NCBI GenBank assembly: GCA_950097015.1
Contig: CATNEN010000003.1
Span: 6,722,001 to 6,786,000, forward strand
DNA from: Macrostomum hystrix
Taxonomy: Eukaryota > Platyhelminthes > Macrostomidae
Reading direction: 5' to 3'
DNA: 64,000 nucleotides
Shown: positions 14,001-25,514 of the stretch, in pieces
Numbering within the stretch: position 1 is the first letter of the stretch
Layout: every line of letters starts with the position of its first letter
Position numbers and translations under genes: made by a program
The notes under the pieces: model-generated
Told to the model about the DNA's origin: nothing
Seen by the model: only the letters and a program-made list of their open reading frames with translations
Databases searched by the model: none

Positions 14001-17000
14001 TATTTGGCAAGGGAAGCGGACATTTCCTTCTTGCAAAAAATCATTCGTCTTTTCATCTTCCAGCTACTCAGTGGTCCACTTTTATTACTTAGCAGACCTA
14101 GTGAGTTGGCGACGGGGCGCCAAAGTGCTCTGAGCACACTTAAACAGCTTCCATTAGAACCATAGAGTCATGGTGTTAAATACTCCGTTTAGTAAGGCGT
14201 TTAGGGGAAGAAAATTTAACGTGGGAAAAAATAGGGATGCAATCCCATAATCTTTCTTCCATTGTCTTGCCGCTGTCAATAAATAAGATGAAGGAAGTGA
14301 ATAAAAAATGGTTATACCATTTTCATCCTTACATTATCTATTCCTTTAGGACATTCTTATACCTGCTGGTAAAAAAATGAGTGAAATTTGCACAAAAATG
14401 GAAGACAGGAAGACGGATTCGTGTTGTCTGTACTCCGAGTAACAGGAGAAGACTATGATGAGATCAAATTTCTTGTGGCATTCTTTCAGTAGCACACTAG
14501 CAAAACTAGAATGGGAAATTCTATATAATTTTTTATATAAGTTGTAGGCCTGCTTTTAATCGCGTTATGTTGGATCAGATGATAGTGTGATATGAAACCA
14601 GAGTTAAAGACTTACAATGCAAATTCTCGCCAAATTCTCAATTCTGCAATGCAGTTACAGTTCAAGGCTTTCATCGCTTTATAGCAGGGGTCGGCAAACT
14701 CCGCCCGCGGGCCAGATGCGGCCCTCGAAGCTCCCAAATCCGGCCCGTTGCCCCCATCTGACATCTACAGTGTCCTGTTTCATTTTTCTCGTGTCTAATC
14801 TCTCCCGTGTCTTATCTCTCCCGTGTCTCATCTCTCCCGTGTCTCATCTCTCCCGTGTCTCATCTCTCCCGTGTCTCATCTCTCCCGTGTCTCATCTCTC
14901 CCGTGTCTCATCTCTCCCGTGTCTCATCTCTCCCGTGTCTAATCTCTCCCGTGTCTTATCTCTCCCGCGTCTCATCTCTCCCGTGTCTAATCTCTCCCGT
15001 GTCTCATCTCTGCCGTGTCTCATCTCTCCCGTGTGTCATCTCTCCCGTGTCTCATCTCTCCCGTGTGTCATCTCTCCCGTGTCTTATCTCTCCCGTGTCT
15101 CATCTCTCCCGTGTCTCATCTCTCCCCTATCTCATATTTATACAGTCAATGCGGCCCGCTGTCGTCTTTTAGGTTCTCTCTTTGGCCCGCCAGCAAATAA
15201 GTTTGCCTACCCCTGCTTTATAGCCATGCCATACCATTACAGGTGTGTGAGTGTGAGTGTGTGTGTTGGAGCGAGTAATTTAAAGCTGATCTTTTGTGAC
15301 ACATCCGGTGCTGCAGCTGATGTCTCAAGACAAACTGACTACCCAAAAGCTCCTATATCAGCCCTCCGCCCTGACTGCCGGGTGCCTACCTAAATGGCAT
15401 TCTAGCCAGAGGGAAAGGCAAAGTAAATTTTAGAGGAAACCGTTTTAGACAGAGAGATACTGGCGTCAGGGACAAGATTGAGTCTTTTTGTCCACACTGC
15501 ATCGGTATGTGTTGGGAATAATAAAAGCAAACAAAGGTTAGAGATACAATAGGAAATTTTCGAAGAACTACCAAAGGGGGATTTCACACCCACCCCGACA
15601 ATTATTTGTGCTGCACCCGAACGGAGCAACGCAAGCGCACGATGTTGTTGCGCATCTTCTGAAATAAGAATCAAATCGCCCCTTCCAACCGTCGAGATAT
15701 TCAACGATTCTGATCGACCGACATTTATCTAGACTGAGCAGCTGGACCTTCAACAAGTTTATATTGAAGGGTTTAGGCCATTATCGAGGCTTGATCAGCG
15801 AAAGCAGAAAAATTCACTTTATTGGGACTCGATATCCAGCTGGAGGCAACATATTGAGACATATTGGTAATAGACATATTGGGCCATAGACAAAGAACTT
15901 TAGATTCTAAGATGCCTCAGGTTTACAGTTCTATACGCTGGTACCCAATTCACAGCTGGATGAACTGAAGCTGTTTGTACCATAGACAAAGAACTTTAGA
16001 TTCTAAGATGCCTCAGGTTTACAGTTCAATACGCTGGTACCCAATTCACAGCTGGATGAACTGAAGCTGTTTGTACCATAGACAAAGAACTTTAGATTCT
16101 AAGATGCCTCAGGTTTACAGTTCAATACGCTGGTACCCAATTCACAGCTGGATGAACTGAAGCTGTTTGTACCATAGACAAAGAACTTTTGATTCTAAGA
16201 TGCCTCAGGTTTACAGTTCTATACGCTGGTACCCAATTCACAGCTGGATGAACTGAAGCTGTTTGTACCATAGACAAAGGACTTTAGATTCTAAGATGCC
16301 TCAGGTTTACAGTTCTACGCTGGTACCCAATTCACAGCTGGATGAACTGAAGCTGTTTGTACCATAGACAAAGAACTTTTGATTCTAAGATGCCTCAGGT
16401 TTACAGTTCTATACGCTGGTACCGAATTCACAGCTGGATGAACTGAAGCTGTTTGTACCATAGACAAAGAACTTTAGATTCTAAGATGCCTCAGGTTTAC
16501 AGTTCAATACGCTGGTACCCAATTCACAGCTGGATGAACTGAAGCTGTTTGTACCATAGACAAAGAACTTTTGATTCTAAGATGCCTCAGGTTTACAGTT
16601 CTATACGCTGGTACCCAATTCACAGCTGGATGAACTGAAGCTGTTTGTACCATAGACAAAGGACTTTAGATTCTAAGATGCCTCAGGTTTACAGTTCTAC
16701 GCTGGTACCCAATTCACAGCTGGATGAACTGAAGCTGTTTGTACCATAGACAAAGAACTTTAGATTCTAAGATGCCTCAGGTTTACAGTTCTATACGCTG
16801 GTACCCAATTCACAGCTGGATGAACTGAAGCTGTTTGTACCATAGACAAAGAACTTTAGATTCTAAGATGCCTCAGGTTTACATTTCTATACGCTGGTAC
16901 CCAATTCACAGCTGGATGAACTGAAGCTGTTTGTACCATAGACAAAGAACTTTAGATTCTAAGATGCCTCAGGTTTACAGTTCTAAGCTGGTACCCAATT

Positions 17001-20000
17001 CACAGCTGGATGAACTGAAGCTGTTTGTACCATAGACAAAGAACTTTAGATTCTAAGATGCCTCAGGTTTACAGTTCTATACGCTGGTACCCAATTCACA
17101 GCTGGATGAACTGAAGCTGTTTGTACCATAGACAAAGAACTTTAGATTCTAAGATGCCTCAGGTTTACAGTTCTATACGCTGGTACCCAATTCACAGCTG
17201 GATGAACTGAAGCTGTTTGTACCATAGACAAAGAACTTTAGATTCTAAGATGCCTCAGGTTTACAGTTCTATACGCTGGTACCCAATTCACAGCTGGATG
17301 AACTGAAGCTGTTTGTACCATAGACAAACCTTTTGTGTCTATCAACAATCACCAAGACTCATATTTTCGTTCCACTTCACGTTGAAAAAAAAATTATATA
17401 AATATATTTATATTTGTTTTCTTAGTTTGACCAGCTGCTAGGGGATATATACATTGCAAACTTAGAAGAGAAAGTTTGACTTCTGCCTAGACCAGAAAAC
17501 AGGAACAGAGGAACGTCTGCCACTAAATTATTTTTCATTTCTGAGCCTCTCGGTGCTATAGAGAATATAGAGAGTGGACAGTTTGCTCACTTGCAGGTGT
17601 CACGACATCAGACAATCTACATACAGTTTGAGCACTTTTTTTAGTGTTGGGGGGGGGAAAACTTTTGTTAACCAAAGCAATGCTGTGCTTGTGTGCTCAA
17701 CTAAGCTACTGAGCTGCGACTTGAATAAATCTTGCTCTAAAGTTGTGTATGCCCAGCTTTCTTGAGTCAGTTAACCTGCCCCCAGAGTGTGCATTGTGAG
17801 CAACAAAGATTAAATAGGAATAGTGAAAGTAAATTGAAAAGTGAATTGATAATTTTCTGTTAGCGTCCCTAGGCTAGGTTGGAGTTCAGAATTAGTGATT
17901 CATCTTAAGGTCTAGAGATGAGATCCCATTCTATAACCCTGAATGTCTATCGATCCCATTCTATATCCCTGAATGTCTAGAGATCCCATTCTATAACCCT
18001 GAATGTCCAGAGATCCCATTCTAAGATCACAGAATGTCTAGAAATCCCATTCTATAACCCTGAATGTCTAGAAATCCCATTCTAAGATCACAGAATGTCT
18101 AGAAATCCCATTCTATAACCCTGAATGTCCAGAGATCCCATTCTAAGATCACAGAATGTCTAGAAATCCCATTCTATAACCCTGAATGTCTAGAAATCCC
18201 ATTCTAAGATCACAGAATGTCTAGAAATCCCATTCTATAACCCTGAATGTCTAGAAATCCCATTCTAAGATCATAGAATGTCTAGAAATCCCATTCTATA
18301 ACCCTGAATGTCTAGAAATCCCATTCTATAACCCTGAATGTCTAGAAATCCCATTCTAAGATCATAGAATGTCTAGAAATCCCATTCTAAGATCATAGAA
18401 TGTCTAGAAATCCCATTCTATATCCCTGAATGTCTAGAGATCCCATTCTATAACCCTGAATGTCCAGAGATCCCATTCTAAGATCACTGAATGTCTAGAA
18501 ATCCCATTCAAAGATCACTGAATGTCTAGAGATCCCATTCTAAGATCACAGAATGTCTAGAAATCCCATTCTATAACCCTGAATGTCTAGAGATCCCATT
18601 CTGAGATCACTGAATGTCTATAAATCCCATTCTGAGATCACTGAATGTCTATAGATCCCATTCTAAGATCACAGAATGTCTATAAATCCCATTCTAAGAT
18701 CCCTGAATGTCTGTAGATCCGATTCTGAAATCCAACAGTTTCTGCCGCAGTTGCGAAAGGAAACCAATTCTTCTACAGCAGAAGACTAAAAAAAGGATTC
18801 AATGCCAACAAAAGAAGAAGCCGTAGCATTAGCCAACTGCATCAGCAAAATAAAATGCAGACAGAACAACAGGAAGCAGATAACACGTGGATAGGCGCAA
18901 TGCCCTGAAGTCTTTTTCATCTAACCTGTCAGAGCAACACTGCAGAGAATTGCAAAATAAAAAAAGCAATCAAACAAGCCGAAACAGAAGCAATAGATTG
19001 GAAGAATTGCTGAAGAAAGTAGGGACCCCACACCAAACCCGCTAGCTGATTGGCCTTAGTAAAATGAAAGGTTTTTTTCAAATTGAAACTTTAGAAAAAA
19101 TCTCTTTTTATGAGAAGAATGAGGAGCGGAAATCGAGGAAGTGAAATTGCAAAGGTGATGGTGAGCAGTACTCATTTTCCTCAGATTTTTTTTGCCTGAC
19201 TTCCTCACAATGTCTCCCCACAACCAGACGAGGAAAATAATTTAGAAAACTCTCTTACTATACTTTTTAAATTGTCGCGACAATAAATTCAGTGTGCCTT
19301 TGTTAAATCTTAAAACAATCGCGCTTGCTTTTTTTCTGCTAGGCGTATTGTCTGGAGAAACAAGTTCTGGCCCTTTCCGCTACCAAGATTAATGCTCAAC
19401 ATTTTTAACTCTCTCATCTTAGCTTCGTTTTAACTGGGTTGCTGTTTAAATCTAGAAGTCCCTTTCAAAGATTCTTCTGTGTCTAGTAGTCCCTTGTAAG
19501 AGGCCCTTCAGTGTCGTGTCTAGAAGTCCCTTGTAAGAGGCCCTTCAGTGTCGTGTCTAGAAGTCCCTTGTAAGAGGCCCTTCAGTGTCGTGTCTAGAAG
19601 TCCCTTGTAAGAGGCCCTTCAGTGTCGTGTCTAGAAGTCCCTTGTAAGAGGCCCTTCAGTGTCGTGTCTAGAAGTCCCTTGTAAGAGGCCCTTCAGTGTC
19701 GTGTCTAGAAGTCCCTTGTAAGAGATCCTTCAGTGTCGTGTCTAGAAGTCCCTTGTAAGAGGCCCTTCAGTGTCGTGTCTAGAAGTCCCTTGTAAGAGGC
19801 CCTTCAGTGTCGTGTCTAGAAGTCCCTTTGCAAGATTCCAAAGCGTCAAGTAGTTAAAGTCTCTGAAAGTGCAAAGCTCGCATTACCTGTGGAATTCCTT
19901 CGTAGGACTGGGCCGGCAGGTCGTTAACTTGGACTCCGCCGTCATCAACCGAAGACCCGGGACTGTGGCCTCCGCCGACGCCGCCGCAGCCACCGCCGCC

Positions 20001-20596
20001 GCTGACACTGTGCGGCGAGCAGACGTCCTGGCTTGCGACGTGGTTCCTAACAAAGCCTCCTCCGTTGACAATTCCGGCTGCTCGCGAACGACAAACATTG
20101 CCACCGCCGCCGCCGCCACTGCCACCGCAGTCGGCGCCGCGGAAGCCGAGAAGATCCTGCGGAAAGCCGGCAGTCGCGGCAGCTGCCGCCGCTGCTGCGG
20201 CTGCGGCTGCGGCAGCCTGACTGACAGTCGGACAAAAGAGCGACGTCTGCGGGAAGACGCCGGTTCCGGCGCCGGGCGCTGACGAAGTTGTCGGGGGTTC
20301 CACGCCGAGAAGGGCGGCGGCAGCTGCGGCGGCAGCGTGACGATTGGCGACGGCCGCTGAACGGGCGGGCGACAGGCGAGTGTCGGTGACCTGATGATGG
20401 GATTGGTTGGGTAAATTTTTAGCAGGTTTAAGTACTCGTAGATTTTTAGCAGATTTCGGTAGATTTTTAGCAGATTTCGGTAGATTTTTAGCAGATTTAA
20501 GTAGATTTTTAGCAGATTTACCCCAATCACCTTTGTTCGTTTCTTCTTTGGCGGATGGCCAGACGATGATGAACTGTGAGAGTCGCCCAAAAAGCT

Positions 20597-20628
<32 letters not shown>

Positions 20629-21065
20629 TGTGATGATGCAAATCAAAGCCACCAGTTAGATGTTGATGCTGATGCAGCTGCTCCTTCTTTCTTGCTTCCT
20701 GTTGCTGCTGCTGGTGATGATGAAACAAGGCCGCAGCTGCAGCCGGAGTGTAATGCGGCGGCGGTGGAAACGGCAGATGCGGCGGTGGAAACTGCGAGCG
20801 GGACATTGTCGACGTCATCGGGTGCGGATGCGGCCTCAGGTGCTCGTCGAAGAGCATTCGCCGACCGAAATCGGCCACCGGCGAGAAGCCGCCGCCAGCA
20901 CTGCTCAGTGGATGATGCGGAGGCGGCGGCGGCGGAGGCGGCGGCGGATGCTGCAGGTGCGAATGCGGATGCTGCGGCGGCAGCGGCGGCTTTGGAAATC
21001 CCTCAGGAAGCATTGGGAAAGGATACAATCCAAGCGGAGGACGGGGCTGCAGGTGGTGCAGCTGG

Positions 21066-21098
<33 letters not shown>

Positions 21099-22105
21099 TG
21101 TACGGATCTGGCAGCGGCCAAGCGCATCTGAGTTTTCACACCGTCGCGTATTTTGCCAACCAACGAGTCAACCATGCGGCTGACATCGTCGCTCATTTGC
21201 TTTTTCAAAGCGTCGGCCAAGCTTCGAAGCTGCGGCTCAGTAAGGTACGGCGGCAGAGCCAGATGAGGAGGCTGTTGCAGTGCCGGCGGCGGCGGCGGCG
21301 GCGGAGGCGGCGGAGGCGGAGGCTGCGGCGGTGCCACCTGCGATTGCGAAACAACCGACGACTCACCTGTTGTGCTCATGCACCTTTTCTCATAGCTGTT
21401 GTTGTTGTTTTGAGAATCGGCTCGCAGTCTGTCGTGCTGATTCCTCAGGGCGGTCAGTTCAGCGCGGGCTCGGCGTGTCTCTCGATCGGCTTCGGCGGCT
21501 CTTGACTCCGGCTCCTCAACCGACTCGGCGTCGTCAATCAACTCGTCGCCAACTGGATTGACCTGTTCGTCGTTCTCCTCGTCTTCGACAGGTTCGACAT
21601 CGTCGGCGGCCAGTGGCTGCGGCGAACTCTGCTTCCGCTTCCGGCGACGATTGACGTCGCCACTGGATGCCGGATCTTGAAGTCCAAGGTCCTCCGGCTC
21701 CAGTTCTTCCATTTCCTCGAGTTCTTCGTCGTCGACAACGCCGTCGAAAGCCGCAGCGGCGACATCCGCGTCGTCGGCATCCACAACGCCCTCTCTGACC
21801 TCAAATTCCTCGATTTCGTCGATTTCGTCGTCACAGTTCGTCTCCTGGGCGTCGCTATCGTCAGCGTTTTCAATGATTTTCGGCTGCCCCTGCTGCTGGC
21901 CTTTCAGAATGCTTCGCACATAATAGTCTGCCAATTTGCCATTGTTCTGGCCTCTGTTACCGGGGTCATCCAACGAAGTTGGCGCTGATTTTGTCGCATC
22001 GTCGACCGCCAAGTCAACTACGACGTCCTCGGCTGTCGACGACACTGGTGCCGGCGCCGGAGAAGTGCCACCTTCAACAACGGGCATGGCAGTCAACGTG
22101 CTCAT
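7821..22105 (-). CDS. pros: Prospero/Prox-type homeobox transcription factor (five coding exons)
   Basis: Atypical homeodomain (homeo-Prospero) DNA-binding factor. In other animals this family is nuclear and controls neural and other cell-fate decisions. Coding exons on the minus strand are 22105-20531, 20390-19887, 11677-11523, 8799-8655 and 8009-7821. All junctions are GT-AG and the phases (0, 0, 2, 0) agree. The product is 855 residues. I used the ATG at 22105; the frame stays open two codons further upstream to a TTG. The N-terminal half is acidic, with a basic cluster RRRKRK (about 153-158), poly-Pro, poly-Gln and His-rich tracts. A conserved [14 protein letters not shown] stretch spans the exon 1/2 junction (about 520-533). 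Exon 2 encodes Ala- and Gly-rich tracts. Exons 3-5 encode the homeo-Prospero domain (about 697-855) with [35 protein letters not shown] and WKKPIYKVI, ending near the family's usual C-terminus. Introns are 140, 8209, 2723 and 645 bp. Additional exons in the long intron cannot be excluded, although direct splicing keeps frame. Confidence 0.95.
8116..8535. repeat. about 70-bp tandem repeat in prospero intron 4
   Basis: Six imperfect copies carrying ATCGATTATTTTCCTA and TTCAAAGCCTTGGATT. They fill about two thirds of the 645-bp intron (8010-8654). Confidence 0.9.
8655..8799 (-). CDS. pros: prospero exon 4 (homeodomain/Prospero-domain junction)
   Basis: 145 bp. The first base completes the split Arg codon. 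It encodes [20 protein letters not shown] and continues to NRNNQIE before donor [19 protein letters not shown] is a near-invariant segment of Prospero/Prox proteins. Confidence 0.95.
8985..9158 (+). CDS. candidate nested terminal exon or coding relic, unassigned
   Basis: 57 codons then TAG, antisense within prospero intron 3. It follows a plausible acceptor (TTCTTTGACAG|CTG). The reading [20 protein letters not shown] and onward through [16 protein letters not shown] has a balanced, protein-like composition unlike the flanking AT-rich DNA. I do not recognise the family. It could be a nested gene's last exon, a decayed transposon ORF or chance. Confidence 0.28.
   Translation: MLKHCLKLLPYYGIKIDEDIIKNEALSPLFEKLSLDGEHRVEVLKVDVKLGHNAKIP
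9895..9904 (+). promoter_or_regulatory. possible TATA box in prospero intron 3
   Basis: TATAAAAG after a CT-rich stretch and followed by CCTCCCCTCACGCCCC. It resembles a metazoan core promoter for a plus-strand transcript, but the only ORF downstream (10022-10327, 101 codons) has no recognisable domain. Confidence 0.25.
11523..11677 (-). CDS. pros: prospero exon 3 (first part of homeo-Prospero domain)
   Basis: 155 bp between acceptor GAACAG and donor GTAAGT. It starts in phase 0 and ends in phase 2 (CG of an Arg codon). It encodes [20 protein letters not shown] and then the YPSS and VKWFSNFR portions, corresponding to the first helices and recognition region of the atypical homeodomain. Confidence 0.95.
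13511..13925. repeat. 22-bp minisatellite, core ACCTGTTAGACAAG
   Basis: About 19 copies of a 22-bp unit reading TACCTGTTAGACAAGACATC plus two bases. The first and last units are degenerate. The CCTGTTAGACAAG core is shared with the array at 22504-23205 upstream of the same gene. Confidence 0.95.
14685..15215. mobile_element. hAT-type non-autonomous transposon, copy 2
   Basis: 531-bp second copy with the same ends as 6781-7421, flanked by a perfect 8-bp direct repeat CTTTATAG (14677-14684 and 15216-15223). It lies in prospero intron 2. Its 16-bp internal minisatellite (about 14790-15127) has fewer copies than copy 1, which explains most of the length difference. Confidence 0.93.
15885..17328. 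repeat. 96-bp satellite, about 15 copies
   Basis: Unit starts CATAGACAAAGAACTTTAGA at 15885, 15981, 16077 and onward. Copies are more than 95% alike by eye; some lack a four-base TATA near TTCTATACGCTGG. The reverse complement of the unit contains GCTTCAGTTCA, CAGCTGT and GGGTAC in the order and spacing seen in the SINE core at about 61532-61566, matching about 30 of 35 positions. Confidence 0.96.
17918..18728. repeat. 30/31-bp minisatellite (GAATGTCTAGAAATCCCATT core)
   Basis: About 27 copies. Two unit types alternate, one with CTATAACCCT (30 bp) and one with CTAAGATCACA (31 bp), giving an irregular higher-order pattern. Confidence 0.95.
19452..19833. repeat. 37-bp minisatellite (GTCTAGAAGTCCCTTGTAAG core)
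   Basis: About ten nearly identical 37-bp units ending only 54 bp from prospero exon 2. The first and last units are divergent. The GTCTAGAARTCCC portion resembles part of the 30-bp unit at 17918-18728. Confidence 0.95.
19887..20390 (-). CDS. pros: prospero exon 2
   Basis: 168 codons, phase 0 at both ends. It begins VTDTRLSP, completing a motif conserved in Prospero/Prox proteins, and ends SYEGIPQ before a CAG|GTAATG donor. It includes a run of about 14 alanines and Gly-rich tracts that look disordered. Confidence 0.9.
20391..20530 (-). repeat. prospero intron 1, built of a 21-bp tandem repeat
   Basis: A 140-bp GT-AG intron. About 108 bp (20414-20521) are five copies of a 21-bp unit with core AGATTTTTAGCAGATTT (plus strand). 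Because 21 is a multiple of three and the unit is stop-free, the minus-strand frame reads through. Without splicing it would add NLLKIY repeats and then shift frame away from VTDTRLSP, so splicing is the sensible reading. Confidence 0.88.
20531..22105 (-). CDS. pros: prospero exon 1 (N-terminal regulatory region)
   Basis: This exon encodes 525 residues and ends ...KKKRTK before a GTGATT donor at 20530. Asp/Glu-rich segments (about 80-145 and 165-200) suggest activation or interaction regions. A conserved helical stretch near 285-330 contains [18 protein letters not shown] and resembles the conserved N-terminal segment of Prox proteins. CAG and CCG runs encode poly-Gln and poly-Pro; their complement gives the long spurious Ala/Arg/Leu ORFs on the plus strand. 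Confidence 0.93.
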
Positions 22106-22503
22106 GCTCAAGGTGCTACTGTTTTGTCGTGGCCGCGAGTTCTAAAAATTGTTTGTGTTTTGAAAGATTGATGAAGGATGCTGATTTATTAATGATTAAA
22201 ATCTTTCCAAAGTCAAAACTGCGCCAGGGTTGCTGCTAAGATGGCGATGTTGATCGATCTATAACTTCCGGTCAGGGGCTCTGCCTTCCCCTCATTATTA
22301 CTCTAAGTCAGCTCGGAGGGATGGACCGCAAACGATAAACCGACTGTACAGATTGTTATCAGTTTAGCCCGGAGTCCATAATCGATTATAGTTTATACAG
22401 ATATCTATACAACTTAATTGCTATAATATAATATGAGTTTTAGGCTAACTTCCGGTTGCAGGGATAGACAAACTACTTATGAACAAGTCGACCTCAAAAT
22501 GTG
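22106..22503 (-). other. upstream region of prospero
   Basis: Sequence 5' of the prospero ATG, first G+C-moderate and then AT-rich. It probably holds the 5' UTR and possibly the promoter, but I see no clear TATA box and the transcription start is undefined. Confidence 0.35.
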
Positions 22504-23205
22504 CCAGACAAGTCACTCCCACAACCTGTTAGACAAGTCACCCCCACAACCTGCTAGACAAGTCACCCCCACAACCTGTTAGACAAGTCACCCCCACAAC
22601 CTGTTAGACAAGTCACTCCCACAACCTGTTAGACAAGTCACTCCCACAACCTGTTAGACAAGTCACTCCCACAACCTGTTAGACAAGTCACCCCGACAAC
22701 CTGTTAGACAAGTCACCCCCACAACCTGTTAGACAAGTCACTCCCACAACCTGTTAGACAAGTCACTCCCACAACCTGTTAGACAAGTCACTCCCACAAC
22801 CTGTTAGACAAGTCACCCCGACAACCTGTTAGACAAGTCACCCCCACAACCTGTTAGACAAGTCACTCCCACAACCTGTTAGACAAGTCACTCCCACAAC
22901 CTGTTAGACAAGTCACTCCCACAACCTGTTAGACAAGTCACCCCGACAACCTGTTAGACAAGTCACCCCCACAACCTGTTAGACAAGTCACCCCCACAAC
23001 CTGTTAGACAAGTCACCCCCACAACCTGTTAGACAAGTCACCCCCACAACCTGTTAGACAAGTCACTCCCACAACCTGTTAGACAAGTCACCCCCACAAC
23101 CTGTTAGACAAATCACCCCACAACCTGTTAGACAAGTCACCCCCACAACCTGTTAGACAAGTCACTCCACAACAACTCAAACCCCAGAACCTGTTAGACA
23201 AGCCA
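22504..23205. repeat. 25-bp minisatellite, core ACAACCTGTTAGACAAGTCA
   Basis: About 28 copies differing mainly at CACCCCC, CACTCCC or CACCCCG. A group of units recurs as a block of roughly 125 bp (around 22690, 22815 and 22940). It shares CCTGTTAGACAAG with the intron array at 13511-13925. Confidence 0.96.
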
Positions 23206-23566
23206 TAAAAGCATGTCTTCCTGGTCAAACACAGAAACGAGACAAGACACAAAGAAAATATTATGCAAATAATTAAGAAAGCGGGGCAGCGTTATTTAAA
23301 TTAGAATTGCTAAATAGGACAGTCTAACCAATAAGACTCTGATCTATATAGTTTGAGCAGGATAGTATAAGCTCACTCTGTACTCAGAATTACTCCAAGT
23401 AAAGAGATTAAGCAGCTAGAAGCATCAATTTTATAACTGGCCTCTTAAAAATATTCGTCAAAGATCCGCGCTTTCGCACACTTACTGGACTAGTTTTTTT
23501 ATATAAATGATCTACATTAACTTGAGTCAGGCTTACTGACTGAAGACAAGACAGTGTCAGATAGAA
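23206..23566. other. unannotated spacer
   Basis: AT-rich sequence between two arrays with no gene signal. Confidence 0.5.
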
Positions 23567-24240
23567 GATGGAATATGGAATATGGAAGATGGAAGATGGA
23601 TGATGGAATATGGAAGATGGATGACGGAATATGGAATATGGTAGATGGTAGATGGAATATGGAATATGGTAGATGGTAGATGGTAGATGGAATATGGAAT
23701 ATGGAAGATAAATGATAGAAGATGGAAGATGGATGATGGAGTATGGAAGATGGATGATGGAGTATGGAATATGGAAGATGGATGATGGAATATGGAAGAT
23801 GGAATATGGAATATGGAAGATGGATGATGGAATATGGAAGATGGATGATGGATGATGGAAGATGGATGATGGATGATGGAATATGGAAGATGGATGATGG
23901 AATATGGAAGATGGATGATGGAATATGGAAGATGGATGATGGAATATGGAAGATGGATGACGGAGTATGGAAGATGGATGACGGAATATGGAAGATGGAT
24001 GACGGAATATGGAAGATGGATGATGGAATATGAAATATGGTAGATGGTAGATGGAATATGGAATATGGAAGATGGATTATAGAAGATGGATGATGGAATA
24101 TGGAAGATGGAAGATGGATAATAGAATATGGAAGATAATAAAATAAGGAAGATGGACTATGGATTATGGAATATGGAAGATGGATAATAGAAGATGGAAG
24201 ATAGTATTTAGAATATGGATGATGGATAAGGAATGATAGA
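23567..24240. repeat. ATGGAAGATGGATG-type minisatellite
   Basis: Irregular mixture of 7-bp blocks (GGAATAT, GGAAGAT, GGATGAT, GGTAGAT) forming roughly 21-bp units. The plus-strand Trp/Met/Asp ORF is repeat-derived. Confidence 0.93.
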
Positions 24241-25514
24241 TGATTGAAAATTAATATATTTATTAAGAAAAATCTATAAAAAATACGTTTTATTGCAGCT
24301 CACATATCTATGTTAATACAAGCGAATTGTGAGAATCCTATACATAGTTCTATCTCGGAAATATCGGCGATTCTCTCTGATCTAAATATAACTTTTATGC
24401 AACGAAAAAATGTCTTTCATTTTTCCGGCCCTGCCGCAACGGCAGAAAACAGATAGATTATTTACGAATACGGCCAATTACGCAGAATTCGTGGTTACGA
24501 AACAGAGAAGAGGAGACAATTAAGAGAGAAGGCTTGGGCATTACCGAGAAGTGCCGGCATAGAAGGCATAGAGAATTGGGACACATAATATATCTATGTA
24601 TATGGCATAAAAAAGCCTGATAAAGTCGAAAGACTTCAAGGTAAACACACTTAAACAATTGTGCGTGGCAACTGTAGGCCCATTTAAACTGAATCCAGAA
24701 TATACATATGTGTATATATGATACGCACACACACATCTTCTATAGAACCGCCACTATCGTATTGTGGCCCGCGAAAGAAATTTGCATGACAAAAAGGAGG
24801 CCAAAGTCTCTAGTCTTAAAACGCGATATAAAATTAATCTGGACGACAATTTCAAGATAATCCATGCAGTATTGGATTATCTAGATTTCTGATATCGAAG
24901 TCGAAGTGGAAAGCCACTTAACTTTAGATTAGGATTCAGCATAAAGAGATAAAGTGTCGCCGTTACTGCAATAGAAACGATTAAATATAAACGGCTGTCT
25001 ACCGATGTGTGTAGAGAGAACTCACCTATGACAACAGAACTGTGCTAATCAATATCCGCTTAGCTGTTTTTGTTGCCGAAAGACAAAAGACGAATTGATG
25101 ATAAACTGAAGCAGCAATGAAAAGTTTCTAGAAATATTCCGTATTTCTTGCGATGTGAAAAAATGGGATTTTTCGGGCGATTTTTAAAAGGAAAAGAAGA
25201 AGACAAGCGCGGTTAGTCGAAGCGGCAGATCCCTCCCTCCCTTTAACTTGGGACTGCAGGATTGGGTCTAAGAGTGGGGTGGGTGGCTGCGGGGCGTGAG
25301 GATAGGACGAGGAAGGGGAAATATTGCCCCCACAAATTGGGCGGAGTTGTCGAGGGTCTGAATGGGGAAAAGAGAGGGCTCTCATTGGGATTTCTGCTAT
25401 CGGTCTTACTGCTTCACTCCTATTGGATGGCATTTTCTTGCTTGCTTTTTGATCTTCTGTCTTGTGATTATCGGCGGAAATACAGTTCGAAGTGGAGACA
25501 ACAGGAATGAATTG
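24241..25514. other. unannotated spacer
   Basis: AT-rich DNA becoming G-rich around 25200-25370. Small ORFs on both strands lack motifs and overlap each other. No gene is supported. Confidence 0.5.

Larger units (their letters stand above)
11678..19886 (-). other. prospero intron 2 (8.2 kb)
   Basis: Bounded by donor GTAATG (19886) and acceptor ...GAACAG (11678). It contains a 22-bp array (13511-13925), hAT copy 2, a 96-bp satellite, a 30/31-bp array and a 37-bp array, each listed separately. The rest (11.7-13.5 kb, 13.9-14.6 kb, 15.2-15.9 kb, 17.3-17.9 kb and 18.7-19.4 kb) is AT-rich with no exon I can support. Confidence 0.75.

Noticed and set aside
20407-21505. Plus-strand Ala/Arg/Leu-rich ORFs of 258 and 281 codons
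   Set aside because: Antisense shadows of the poly-Gln, poly-Pro and acidic coding runs in prospero exon 1.
22504-23205. Regular repeats considered as a CRISPR-like array
   Set aside because: Units are contiguous with no unique spacers, and the host is an animal genome.
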